The notes under the pieces were generated by a model. The model saw only the letters and a list, made by a program, of their open reading frames with translations, had not been told where the DNA came from and made no database searches. Positions 54,453-63,604 of a stretch of DNA of 64,000 nt are shown here, in pieces. The DNA lies in the NCBI RefSeq assembly GCF_021650705.1, contig NZ_CP087138.1:4952501-5016500 (forward strand), read 5' to 3'. Source of the DNA: Pseudomonas sp. KNUC1026 (GTDB lineage: Bacteria > Pseudomonadota > Gammaproteobacteria > Pseudomonadales > Pseudomonadaceae). The translations under genes and the position numbers were made by a program. Position 1 is the first letter of the stretch. Each line of letters opens with the position of its first letter.

Positions 54453-54573
54453 GGCGTCGCGCGGCAAGCCGCCCTCCCACCGGCTGATGAAAGGAGAAAG
54501 TGGCTTGCCGTCGCGCCACAGCATTGCTTCCTCACGCCGGCCAAGGTGGGAGGGCGGCTTGCCGCGCGACGGC
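54453..54573. repeat. REP cluster between convergent genes
   Basis: An inverted REP (GTCGCGCGGCAAGCCGCC, about 54455-54480) and a forward REP (GGCGGCTTGCCGCGCGAC ending about 54571), with a degenerate middle copy (GGCTTGCCGTCGCGCC near 54502-54517). BIME-like arrangement. Confidence 0.85.
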
Positions 54574-54581
54574 ATTGCCCC

Positions 54582-56783
54582 TCAAGCCACCTTCGCCACC
54601 GTCCGTTCCCCTTTGCCACGCACCAGGTGCGCCGCCATGTTGCGCAGTGGCGCCAGTTGCCGGCAGATCAGCGCCAACTGCGTCTGCACCAGGCGCTGGC
54701 TCTCGCCCAGCTCCTCGGGCATCTGCTCCAGCTCCGCCGCCAACGTCTGCTCGGCCTCATCCTCCAATGGCACCGGCGTGCGCGCTGCCAACCCTTGCGC
54801 CAGGCTCTCCAGCGAACCCGCCAGGCGCTCGCCTACGCCCAGGATCAGTTCATGCTTCACCGGCTCCGGCAAATCGCTGCCGCGGTGCGCGCCTAGCCCT
54901 GAGAGGTAATTGAGCAGCGTGTGCGACAGCACCAGAAAGCGAAAGCCCATGTCCGCCTCCTTCCGAAAATGCCCTGGCTCCAGCAGCATATTGGCCAGGG
55001 TGGTCGACAGCGCCGCATCTGCGTTGTGGGCGTTACGCCGGGCCAGGCGATAGGCGAGGTCGTCGCGCTTGCCGTTGGCGTACTGGCCGAGGATCTGGCG
55101 CAGGTACAACGCGTTGCATGTCAGAGTATTGGCCAGCACCTTGTTAAGGCGCCGGCCCTGCCAGTCGGGCAGGAACAGGAACACCGCAAGCCCCGCGATC
55201 AGGCTGCCCACCAGCGTATCGAACAGCCGTGGCAGAAACAGCCCGTAACCGTCGCCGGTCTGGTTGAAGCAGAACAGCACCATCAGCGTGATGCCGGCCG
55301 TGGAAATGGTGTAGCTGCCGGTGCGGTAGATGAAGAACACCATGCCTGCACAGATGGCGAATAGCGACTGGATGACAGGGCTCGGAAACAGATCGAACAG
55401 CGCCCAGCCCACCGTCAGGCCAATGGCTGTGCCGAACACCCGCTGGCCGAGCTTGCGCCGGGTGGCACCGTAGCTGGGCTGGCAGACGAACAGCGTGGTC
55501 AGCATGATCCAGTAGCCTTGCGAAGGGTGGATCAAATGCACCGTGCCATAGCACAACGTCAGCGCCAGCGGCAGGCGCAGCGCGTGGCGGAACAGCAGCG
55601 ACGTAGGCGTAAGGTTTTGGCGGATGCGCCCCCACATGTCGCGCAGGTTCTGCGGTGCGCGGTTGAGCAGGCTGCTGTCGGTGGCCTCGGCCAGGGCATC
55701 AGGGTTGCTGGCGTCGCTGAGCAGCCGGTCGAGCGTTGCCAGGTTGGTCGCCAGGGCGCCCAATGAGCGCAACAACCCTCGCCAGGCTGGGTTGCTTTGG
55801 CTGCGCAGGTGCTCGAGCGAGGCGTGCAGGTCGCCCAAGGCTTCGGCGAAGCTGTCGTCGTAAACGAAGGGTTGGCGCAGTTGCAGGCTTTCGGAGAGCC
55901 GCTGGCAGGCACTGCCTTGCTGGCGCAGCAGGCGCTGGCAACGGAACAGCACGTCACTGTGGAAAAACGCCTCGGCCAGCGCGTTGTAGGGGTAGTGCGA
56001 GGAGCTGGCGCGTTCATGTACATCTTGCGCCAGGAAATACAGCTTCAGGTAGCGGCTGGTCTTGGCCCCGGCGCGGCTGCCGCCGACGCGGTTGAGGATG
56101 ATTTCCTTGGACGCGTTGAGCGCCGCCACCACGCGGCCATTCTGCTGGGCGAGCTCCAGGCGCCGGCCTTCGACGTCCAACCCGCGGATCGGCTCGAACA
56201 GCGAAGACTTGATCTTCAGGTAAAGCCCCAGCTCGCGGAACACCCGCGCCAGGCTTTGCTGCACCGGCTGGTTGGCGAACAGTGCCTGCCACAGCACCGA
56301 TAACGAGCCGTACCAGGCTGCACCGGCCACCAGCAGCATTGGCTCGTGCCAGAAGTCCTGCACCTCGCCGCCGCGCTGGTCGACGCCGATCATGGTGTAT
56401 ACCGAAAGGATCAGCGTGGCATAGGCCACCGCGTTGTAGCGCTCGCCCAAGGCACCGAGCATGGTCAGGCAGAAGGCGGCCACCGCCAGCGCGGTGGCGA
56501 ACAACCAGGGGTAGGGGAACAGCAGCTCCACGGCCAGCGCCGCCACGCTGAAGCACACCAGGGTCACGGCCAGCGCGGTCGCCCGGCCCTGCCAGTTATC
56601 GTCGGTTTCGGCCAGGGCGCTGGCGATGATGCCCAGGAACAGAGGAATCAGCAGGTGCATCTCGTTCTGCCACCAGCACAGCGCCATGCTGCCGGTGAGT
56701 GCGATGAACACCCGAATGCTGTAGCTGAACTTGTCCAGCGCCCACAGGCGGCGCAGGGTATTGCGGAAGGACTTCTTGGCCAT
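54582..56783 (-). CDS. YccS/YhfK family (FUSC) inner-membrane protein
   Basis: 733-residue protein of the YccS type: N-terminal helices (FIALTGSMALCWWQNEMHLLIPLFLGIIAS, about 20-150), a cytoplasmic helical region (about 160-390), a second set of helices (LALTLCYGTVHLIHPSQGYWIMLTTLFV through DTLVGSLIAGLAVFLFLPDWQGR, about 390-530) and a C-terminal cytosolic part with RLARRNAHNADAALSTTLANML. FUSC proteins include aromatic-acid exporters; YccS itself is uncharacterised. The start is the ATG at 56783. Confidence 0.9.
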   Translation of the reverse strand: MAKKSFRNTLRRLWALDKFSYSIRVFIALTGSMALCWWQNEMHLLIPLFLGIIASALAETDDNWQGRATALAVTLVCFSVAALAVELLFPYPWLFATALAVAAFCLTMLGALGERYNAVAYATLILSVYTMIGVDQRGGEVQDFWHEPMLLVAGAAWYGSLSVLWQALFANQPVQQSLARVFRELGLYLKIKSSLFEPIRGLDVEGRRLELAQQNGRVVAALNASKEIILNRVGGSRAGAKTSRYLKLYFLAQDVHERASSSHYPYNALAEAFFHSDVLFRCQRLLRQQGSACQRLSESLQLRQPFVYDDSFAEALGDLHASLEHLRSQSNPAWRGLLRSLGALATNLATLDRLLSDASNPDALAEATDSSLLNRAPQNLRDMWGRIRQNLTPTSLLFRHALRLPLALTLCYGTVHLIHPSQGYWIMLTTLFVCQPSYGATRRKLGQRVFGTAIGLTVGWALFDLFPSPVIQSLFAICAGMVFFIYRTGSYTISTAGITLMVLFCFNQTGDGYGLFLPRLFDTLVGSLIAGLAVFLFLPDWQGRRLNKVLANTLTCNALYLRQILGQYANGKRDDLAYRLARRNAHNADAALSTTLANMLLEPGHFRKEADMGFRFLVLSHTLLNYLSGLGAHRGSDLPEPVKHELILGVGERLAGSLESLAQGLAARTPVPLEDEAEQTLAAELEQMPEELGESQRLVQTQLALICRQLAPLRNMAAHLVRGKGERTVAKVA

Positions 56784-56834
56784 CAGGTGTGCGAGCCTGG
56801 GTGAACGATGCGCCGATCATAGCCCGGCCAGATG

Positions 56835-58298
56835 TCAGGAAGAACAGCTGATTTCCAGATGCTTGCCCCAGTCTGGCGGGCGCTGGGCAAAGCGTTCCTG
56901 CCCGGATTGCTCATCGAACGGGCGAGTGAGCACGGTATGCAGTTGGCGCACGAGGCTGTAGTCCCCTTGCTCGGCGGCCTCGATGGCTTGCTGGGCCAGG
57001 TAGTTACGCAGCAGGTAAAGCGGGTTGACGTTGTGCATGCGCTGCTGCCGTTGCGCCTGCGGCTGGGCCGGCTCCTGGGCCAGCCGCTCCAGCAGTCGCT
57101 TGCCCCAGCGGTCGAACGCCTCACGGTCGACAAAGTCGTCACGTAGTTCGGCCAGCGCGTGCTCGGCAGGTGTATCGCCCAGCCGGCGGAAGAACAGGTT
57201 GTAGTCCACGCCGCTGTTCTGCATGCACTGCAGCAGTTGCTCGACCAGAACGTGATCGCCTTCCTCGGCAGTGGCCAGGCCCAGGCGCTGGCGCATCAGG
57301 TCCTGGTACTTGGCCTGGAAGATCGGCAGGTAGAGCTCCAGCGCACCCTTGAGCGCCTCGACCTCGATGAACGGTGTCAGCGCCTGAGCCAGCGCGCTCA
57401 GGTTCCAATGGGCGATCGGCACCTGATTGCTGAAGGAGTAGCGGCCCTGGTCATCGGAATGGTTGCAAACGAAACGGGCGTCGAAGTCGTCGAGGAACGC
57501 GTAGGGGCCGAAGTCGAAGGTCAACCCCAGGATCGACATGTTGTCGGTATTCATTACCCCGTGGTTGAAGCCATAGGCCTGCCACCACGCGATCAGCTCG
57601 GCGGTACGCTCCACCACCTCGGCAAACATCGCCAGGTGCGGGTTCTCGGCCTCCAGGCAGTGGGGAAAGTGCGCTTCGAGTACGTGCTGGGCCAGCTCGC
57701 CCAGCTGTTCGTGCTGGCGGGTGTAGTAGAAGTATTCGAAATGGCCGAAGCGCACGTGGCTGGGTGCCAGGCGCAGCAGCATGGCGGCGTGCTCGCGTTT
57801 CTCGCGCCATACGGTGGTGTCTGAGGCCGTCACGCACAGCGCGCGCGAGGTGGGGATGCCCAGGGCATGTAACGCCTCGCTGGCGAGAAACTCGCGGATC
57901 GATGAGCGCAGCACCGCGCGGCCATCGCCCATGCGTGAGTAGGGCGTCTGCCCGGCACCCTTGAGGTGCAGGTCCCAATGCTCGCCACGGGCATTGACCA
58001 CCTCGCCCAGCAACAGGCCGCGGCCGTCGCCCAGGCGCGGGGTGTAGCCGCCGAACTGATGCCCGGAATACACCATCGCCCGGGGCTCGGCGCTGTCCCA
58101 CAGCTTGTGGCCGCTGAACACCTCGGCCAGCAGCGGGTTATTCGCCTCTTCAACTGGCAGGTCAAGCAGCGCCATTGCCGCTTCGCTCGCCACCACCAGC
58201 CGGGGCGCCTCGATCGGGTCGGGCAGCACCTCGGTGGAAAAGGCGTCGCCCAGGTGGGCGAAGCGGTTGTCGAAGCTCAGTTCGTCGAGGCGTTTCAT
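56835..58298 (-). CDS. selO: Protein adenylyltransferase SelO
   Basis: 487-residue pseudokinase-fold enzyme that transfers AMP to protein Ser/Thr/Tyr in redox stress responses (established for SelO). SGHQFGGYTPRLGDGRGLLLGEV, the Lys region in DLHLKGAGQTPYSRMGDGRAVLRSS, FGHFEYFYYTRQ, FNHGVMNTDNMSILGLTFDFGPYAFLDDF (catalytic and metal block) and the C-terminal CSS that replaces the Sec-Ser-Ser of eukaryotic SelO. The start is the ATG at 58298 (MKRLDELSFDNRF). Confidence 0.95.
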   Translation of the reverse strand: MKRLDELSFDNRFAHLGDAFSTEVLPDPIEAPRLVVASEAAMALLDLPVEEANNPLLAEVFSGHKLWDSAEPRAMVYSGHQFGGYTPRLGDGRGLLLGEVVNARGEHWDLHLKGAGQTPYSRMGDGRAVLRSSIREFLASEALHALGIPTSRALCVTASDTTVWREKREHAAMLLRLAPSHVRFGHFEYFYYTRQHEQLGELAQHVLEAHFPHCLEAENPHLAMFAEVVERTAELIAWWQAYGFNHGVMNTDNMSILGLTFDFGPYAFLDDFDARFVCNHSDDQGRYSFSNQVPIAHWNLSALAQALTPFIEVEALKGALELYLPIFQAKYQDLMRQRLGLATAEEGDHVLVEQLLQCMQNSGVDYNLFFRRLGDTPAEHALAELRDDFVDREAFDRWGKRLLERLAQEPAQPQAQRQQRMHNVNPLYLLRNYLAQQAIEAAEQGDYSLVRQLHTVLTRPFDEQSGQERFAQRPPDWGKHLEISCSS

Positions 58299-58323
58299 GG
58301 CAAGGCCCAATGCGAGTTGAGGT

Positions 58324-61300
58324 TCAGGATGGCTCCGGTTTGCTGCTGCTGTCTACCACCGGGAAGGTGTACTCGCCGCCATCGGAGTTCTTAAGGTAGA
58401 CCTCGACCTGGCGGAACGAGATGCGCACGCCGTTGGCCTTGAACTCGCGGTTGATGGCCCGGTTGATCTCATCGAGTGCCGGGTTGCGGTCGCCCAGGTC
58501 GCGCACGTGCATGCGCAATTCGTGGTCCAGGGTGCTTTCGCCGAAATTCAGGAAGTAGACGATCGGCTCCGGGTCCTTGAGCACCCTCGGGTTTTCGTCG
58601 GCGGCCTGCAGCAGCAGCCTGCGCACCAGGTCCAGGTCCGAGCCATAGTCCACACCCAGGCGCAGCGTTACCCGAGTGACGGTGTCGGTGAGCGACCAGT
58701 TGATCAGTTGCCCGGTGATGAACGTCTTGTTGGGGACGATGATGTCTTTTCGGTCGAAGTCGGTGATGGTGGTGGCGCGGATGCGGATCCGGCTCACCGT
58801 GCCCGACAGGTTGCCGATGGTGATGGTGTCGCCGATGCGCACCGGGCGTTCGAACAGGATCATGATGCCGGAAATGAAGTTGGCGAAGATCTCCTGCATG
58901 CCGAAGCCCAAACCCACCGAAAGTGCTGCCACCAGCCATTGCAGCTTGTCCCAGCTCACGCCGAGGGTGGAGAGCGTGCTGACGAAGCCGAAGCCGGCGA
59001 TCGCGTAGGAAAGCAACGTGGTAGTGGCGTAGGCGCTGCCCTGCTTGAGGTTCAGCCGCGACAGCACGAACACTTCCAGAAGCCCCGGCAGGTTGCCGGC
59101 CAGCACGAAGGTGATGGCCACCACCACCAGCGCGCCGATCATGTCGCCCAGGCTGATCGGCACCATGCTCATGTTGGTGCCGCTGCCGCTGGTGTATTGG
59201 TAGAGCACGATGTTGTCCAGGTACGAGAACACCGTGATCAGGTCGGCCCACACCCAGTACAGCACGCCGATGAACGTACCCAGCAGCACCAGGCGAATCA
59301 GGCGCAGCGACTGCTGGTTGACCTGCTCGATGTCCAGCGTCGGCTCCTCGATCACCAGGCTGTCGTCGCCGCTTTCCTTGGCCGCCTGGCGCTTGCTCAG
59401 CGCCCGCTGGTAGGCCAGGCGCCGGGCCGCTACGCTGAGGCCGCGCACGAACATCGCCTCGATCACCAGCCACGCCATGGCCAGGTAAAGCGTGGCGATC
59501 AGCCGATCGGTGAGCTTGAGCGCGGTGTAGTAGTAGCCAAAGCAAACGCCCAGGAACAGCGCCACCGGCAGCAGCGTGAAGGCGATACCGATCAACCGGC
59601 GAAACACCGAGGCATTGCCATGGGTGGGGCTGGCGAGCAACAGGCGCGCCAGCAGCCAGGTCATCAGGCCATAGCAGGCCAGCACCACGCCGATGCCCAG
59701 CACGTCGTCGGCCAGTGCCGCAGGTTGCAGCTCGGCCACCGCCACCACCGAAACCAGCGCAAGCACCACAAAACCCAGGCGCCGCACCCAGCCGCGCAAA
59801 AACGCCACCTGCGCGCGCTCCCAGCGAAAATGCAGCTCAGCCACACCACTGGGCGCAAGAATCCGGTAGGCGGTGTAGAACACGATCCAGGCCTGGGCGA
59901 TCTGCAGCAGAGCGGAGCCCAGGCTTGCGTTCTGGCCGCGTGCGTCGATCTGCAGGGCGAGGCCGCACAGCCCGAGCACCAGCGCCACCGGCAATGCCAG
60001 GAGCACGTTCACCAGTACAGCCAGCGGCGTGTGCCACTGGCTGTCGCGCTTGAAGTGGCCAACGTCCTTGTGCACCTGGCTGAGCTTGCCGTAGAGGTAG
60101 CGGCGCCGCCACAGCAGGCCGCCGATCATCAGCACCAGCGGCAGGAACAACAGCGGGCGCTGGGTCAGGCCGTCGCCCAGCTGCTGCACGCTCGACCACC
60201 ACGGCAGCGTGCTGATCTGTTTGATCAGCCGTTTGGGCGCACCGGCCAGCCATTCGAGGTCAAGCGGCTTGTTGCTGGGGATCCAGAACATCTGTTCATC
60301 GAGGGTGCTGCGCAGGTTTTGCGCGGTGTCGAGCAGTTGTTTCTGGTTCAGTTGCAGATTGATCGAAGCGTTGAGCAGCGCCGCCAGCTCCCGGTTCAGC
60401 CGCTCCAGCAGGTCGGCACGGGTGAAGGCCAGGTCGAGCAGGCTCTTCTTGAGCTGTGGGGTGATGTCTTCCTCGGGGTGTGCGGCGACCAGCCCGTCGA
60501 CATAACCTTGCGGGTTGCTCAGCGCCTCGCGCTGCTGGCTCACTTCGAACTGGTACAGGCGGATGTCGGCGATCTGGTCGGCCAGGTTGCGGTCCAGTTT
60601 CAGGTGCGGCAGCGCCTGCTTTTGCGTGTAGAGGATCTTCGACAGCAGCAGGCTGCCGCGCAGCACGTTGATCTGCTCGTCCAGCGCCTGGTCGGTCTGG
60701 CTCAGCGAATCGAGCTGCTGGCGGGTCTTGAGGTCTTGCTGGGTCAGCTCGTTGAGGCGGTCGGTGCTGCGCAGCAGGTAATCGGAGAGGCGCACGTTGG
60801 TGGCGCTTTCAGTGGCCAGCAGGCTACTGTTGCCGGCTTTCTGGGCTTCGGCCGATTGCTCGTTGACCGTTTGCTGCGATTGCGCCAGGCGCTTCTGGTT
60901 GATCAGCGACTGCAGGTCCTGGATTTCCTGGGCCTGGCGGCCGATCTTCTCCAGCAGCAGGTCGTGCTGGCTGTTGCCCAGGTCTTGCAGGGCGCTGTTA
61001 CCGGCCAGCTCCTCGCGGCGCAGAGCAATGCGCGCGTTGATCGAGGCGAGCTCGGCCAGGTACTGGTTGCGCAGGTCGCTGGAGAGCGTCTTGCTGCCGT
61101 CCTTGCCCGTCTTGAGTGTGCTGTTGATCTGCTGAATGCGCGTTTGTGCGTTGCTGATTTCGGTCTGGGCCCGCTCCGGGCGGGTCTGGGAATTGATGAT
61201 CAGCGTATTGGCATCGGCCAGCTGCCGTTGCAGCTCGCCTTGCTGGGTGCCGCGGTCGGCCAGCAATTGCTCAAGCTGTGGCACGCTTTGGTTGGCGTAG

Positions 61301-61626
61301 CGTTGGGTGACGGACACCACCTTGGTCGCCTTGAGCCGCTCCAGCTCGCGCTGGTTGTCGTTGTTCTGGCGTGGCGCGTCAGCGATCTGCCGCTTGGTTT
61401 GCGCCAGTTGCTTGGTGTCGGTGTCGGCGCTGCCCAGGAACGTGAGCGTTTGCTCCAGTACCTGCTCAAGCGCTTTTTGATCGGGGTCGGAGAGCTTGCG
61501 GTCGGCGATGTGGTCCAGGCTTTGCTGGACGCTTTCGGCACTGGGCGGGTCGGCCGCCAGTGCGATGGGCGAAAGCAGGCACAGCCCCAGCAGGGCTGCG
61601 CCGAAAAAGGCGCGGAAATCGAGCAT
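58324..61626 (-). CDS. MscK/MscM-type large mechanosensitive channel
   Basis: 1100-residue channel. Signal peptide MLDFRAFFGAALLGLCLLSPIALA, a large periplasmic coiled-coil region (about 25-450; repeated Gln/Leu-rich heptads), eleven or so helices (about 470-880), then the MscS core: LQWLVAALSVGLGFGMQEIFANFISG pore helix, ERPVRIGDTITIGNLSGTVSRIRIRATTI beta domain and a cytosolic vestibule. Orientation and size fit the MscK (KefA) group of osmotic emergency valves. Downstream of the antiporter gene by 33 nt. Confidence 0.92.
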   Translation of the reverse strand: MLDFRAFFGAALLGLCLLSPIALAADPPSAESVQQSLDHIADRKLSDPDQKALEQVLEQTLTFLGSADTDTKQLAQTKRQIADAPRQNNDNQRELERLKATKVVSVTQRYANQSVPQLEQLLADRGTQQGELQRQLADANTLIINSQTRPERAQTEISNAQTRIQQINSTLKTGKDGSKTLSSDLRNQYLAELASINARIALRREELAGNSALQDLGNSQHDLLLEKIGRQAQEIQDLQSLINQKRLAQSQQTVNEQSAEAQKAGNSSLLATESATNVRLSDYLLRSTDRLNELTQQDLKTRQQLDSLSQTDQALDEQINVLRGSLLLSKILYTQKQALPHLKLDRNLADQIADIRLYQFEVSQQREALSNPQGYVDGLVAAHPEEDITPQLKKSLLDLAFTRADLLERLNRELAALLNASINLQLNQKQLLDTAQNLRSTLDEQMFWIPSNKPLDLEWLAGAPKRLIKQISTLPWWSSVQQLGDGLTQRPLLFLPLVLMIGGLLWRRRYLYGKLSQVHKDVGHFKRDSQWHTPLAVLVNVLLALPVALVLGLCGLALQIDARGQNASLGSALLQIAQAWIVFYTAYRILAPSGVAELHFRWERAQVAFLRGWVRRLGFVVLALVSVVAVAELQPAALADDVLGIGVVLACYGLMTWLLARLLLASPTHGNASVFRRLIGIAFTLLPVALFLGVCFGYYYTALKLTDRLIATLYLAMAWLVIEAMFVRGLSVAARRLAYQRALSKRQAAKESGDDSLVIEEPTLDIEQVNQQSLRLIRLVLLGTFIGVLYWVWADLITVFSYLDNIVLYQYTSGSGTNMSMVPISLGDMIGALVVVAITFVLAGNLPGLLEVFVLSRLNLKQGSAYATTTLLSYAIAGFGFVSTLSTLGVSWDKLQWLVAALSVGLGFGMQEIFANFISGIMILFERPVRIGDTITIGNLSGTVSRIRIRATTITDFDRKDIIVPNKTFITGQLINWSLTDTVTRVTLRLGVDYGSDLDLVRRLLLQAADENPRVLKDPEPIVYFLNFGESTLDHELRMHVRDLGDRNPALDEINRAINREFKANGVRISFRQVEVYLKNSDGGEYTFPVVDSSSKPEPS

Positions 61627-61659
61627 GGTGGCGGCAGGCCTTGGAAAAATAGGACGATT

Positions 61660-63402
61660 CTAAAGGAACAGCCCGGGCCCTGGGCGGGTTCCTTCCGGGA
61701 ATCTGACGCCGACTTTGGCGATCTTGTTCCCGTCCATGACCGCGACCGTCCAGATCGTGCTGTTCCACTCGATCTGGTCGCCCACCACTGGCGCACCGCC
61801 CACCTTCTGCGCAATGAAGCGCGCCAGCGGGGTGCTGGCATCCACGCCTTCAAGCTTGAGGCCGTACAGCGCCGAAACGGCGCCCAGCTCCGCATCGCCT
61901 TCGAGCACGAAGTCGCCGAAAAAGCGCAGGTCCAGGCCACGTTGCGGCGCCTGGCTGAACAGCTTGCCGAGGGCCGGCAGGTTACGCTCGTGGCCGATCA
62001 CGCAAAGCATGTCGCCCACTTCCAGCACCGTGCTGCCGGAGGGGTGCAACAGTTGCTCGTGGCGGAACAGCGCAGCGATGCGCGTGCCCTCCGGCATCTT
62101 CAGCTCGCGCAAGGCCGCCCCGATGCACCACTTTTCCGCACCCAGGCGATAAACGAACAGCTCCCACTCGCTGGTGTGGTGCACTTCCAGCGCTGAGCGC
62201 GAGATTGGGGCAAGGTCTGGTGGAACGGTCACCTTCAGCAACTTGGCCATCCACGGCAGGCTGGTGCCTTGCAGCAGCAACGAGACCAGCACGATGAAGA
62301 ATGCCAGGTTGAAGTACAGCTGTGCATTGGGCAGGCCAGCCATCAGCGGGAACACCGCCAGGATGATCGGCACCGCACCCCGCAGGCCCACCCAGGAAAT
62401 GAAGGCCTTTTCACGGCCGTGGAAGGCGCGGAACGGCGCCAGCCCGATGAACACCGAGAGTGGCCGCGCAAACAGGATCATCCACAGGGCCAGGCCCAGC
62501 GCCGGCAGGGCGATCGGCAGCAGGTCATGCGGTGTCACCAGCAGGCCGAGCACCAGGAACATGCCGATCTGCGCCAGCCAGGCCATGCCGTCGAGCATGT
62601 GCAGGATGCTGTGGCGGCTGCGGATCGGCCGGTTGCCCAGTACCAGGCCTGCCAGGTACACCGCCAGGAACCCACTGCCATGCAGGGCGTTGGTAAGGGC
62701 GAACACCACCAGGCCGCCGGCGATCACCAGGATCGGGTACAGCGCGTGGGCCAGGTTGATGCGGTTGACCAGTTGCAGCAGCACCCAGCCACCGCCCAGG
62801 CCCAACACTGCGCCGATGCCGAATTCCCGCAACAGGTGCCCCAGCAGGCTCCAGTGCAGGCCGGTCTGGTGGGTGGCGAGCATGTCGATCAACGTCACGG
62901 TGAGGAACACCGCCATCGGGTCGTTGCTGCCTGACTCGATTTCCAGGGTAGCGGTCACCCGCTCGTTCAGGCCCTTGCCGCCCAGCAGCGAGAACACCGC
63001 TGCGGCATCCGTGGAACCGACGATGGCGCCGATCAGCAGGCCCTGGATCATGTTCAGGTCGAACAACCACGCCGCCAGCACGCCCGTGAGCCCCGTGGTA
63101 ATCATCACCCCGACGGTCGCCAGCGACAGTGCCGGCCAAAGGGCGACGCGAAAGCTCGAAACCCGGGTGCGCAGCCCGCCATCGAGGAGAATGACCGCCA
63201 ATGCAAGGTTGCCCACCAGGTAGGCCTGCGGGAAGTTGTCGAAGACGATACCGCCGCCATCCACCCCGGCGGCCATGCCCACGCCCAGGATGATCACCAG
63301 GATCGGGATGCCCAGGCGCGAGGAGAGGGAACTGACCAGAATGCTTGCCCCCACCAGCAACGCACCGATCAAGAACAAGCTGTTGATGGCGTTGGCGGTC
63401 AA
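61660..63402 (-). CDS. Cation:proton antiporter NhaP2/CvrA type with RCK-like tail
   Basis: 580-residue CPA1/CPA2-like antiporter with about 12 helices: INSLFLIGALLVGASILVSSLSSRLGIPILVI, DGGLRTRVSSFRVALWPALSLATVGV, IGAIVGSTDAAAVFSLLGGKGLNERV, LEIESGSNDPMAVFLTVTL (ion site) and FISWVGLRGAVPIILAVFPL. A C-terminal RCK_C/TrkA_C domain follows (KMPEGTRIAALFRHEQLLHPSGSTVLEVGD). Likely K+/H+ antiporter. The start is a TTG at 63402 with an AGGGAG ribosome-binding site; ATGs at 63447 or 63435 would add 11-15 unlike residues. Confidence 0.9.
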   Translation of the reverse strand: MTANAINSLFLIGALLVGASILVSSLSSRLGIPILVIILGVGMAAGVDGGGIVFDNFPQAYLVGNLALAVILLDGGLRTRVSSFRVALWPALSLATVGVMITTGLTGVLAAWLFDLNMIQGLLIGAIVGSTDAAAVFSLLGGKGLNERVTATLEIESGSNDPMAVFLTVTLIDMLATHQTGLHWSLLGHLLREFGIGAVLGLGGGWVLLQLVNRINLAHALYPILVIAGGLVVFALTNALHGSGFLAVYLAGLVLGNRPIRSRHSILHMLDGMAWLAQIGMFLVLGLLVTPHDLLPIALPALGLALWMILFARPLSVFIGLAPFRAFHGREKAFISWVGLRGAVPIILAVFPLMAGLPNAQLYFNLAFFIVLVSLLLQGTSLPWMAKLLKVTVPPDLAPISRSALEVHHTSEWELFVYRLGAEKWCIGAALRELKMPEGTRIAALFRHEQLLHPSGSTVLEVGDMLCVIGHERNLPALGKLFSQAPQRGLDLRFFGDFVLEGDAELGAVSALYGLKLEGVDASTPLARFIAQKVGGAPVVGDQIEWNSTIWTVAVMDGNKIAKVGVRFPEGTRPGPGLFL

Positions 63403-63561
63403 AGGCGGTACTCCCTGAAAAGACTTGAAAAGCATGTATCGTGCCAACCGATTCTAACCTTAGTGTTGCAGCGTCTGTCAAAGGCCGCTGCACCATGATT
63501 GCGCTCGGTGGCCACTGGCACGCACTTCACGGTGGGCACGATTGCCGTAAGCGCCAACGAG

Positions 63562-63589
63562 AAAGCCCAGGCTCTCGCCTGGGCTTTTT
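63562..63589. terminator. Terminator downstream of putA
   Basis: AAAGCCCAGGC-tct-cGCCTGGGCTTTTT: strong stem with T5, between putA and the antiporter promoter region. Confidence 0.9.
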
Positions 63590-63604
63590 CGCAAACAGGG
63601 ACGG

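Noticed and set aside
58507..62196. A very long open frame on the plus strand antisense to mscK and the NhaP2 antiporter
   Set aside because: High GC at third positions creates long antisense frames in Pseudomonas. The translation is Gln/His/Val/Ala-rich low complexity with no family character, while the opposite strand has clear domains.
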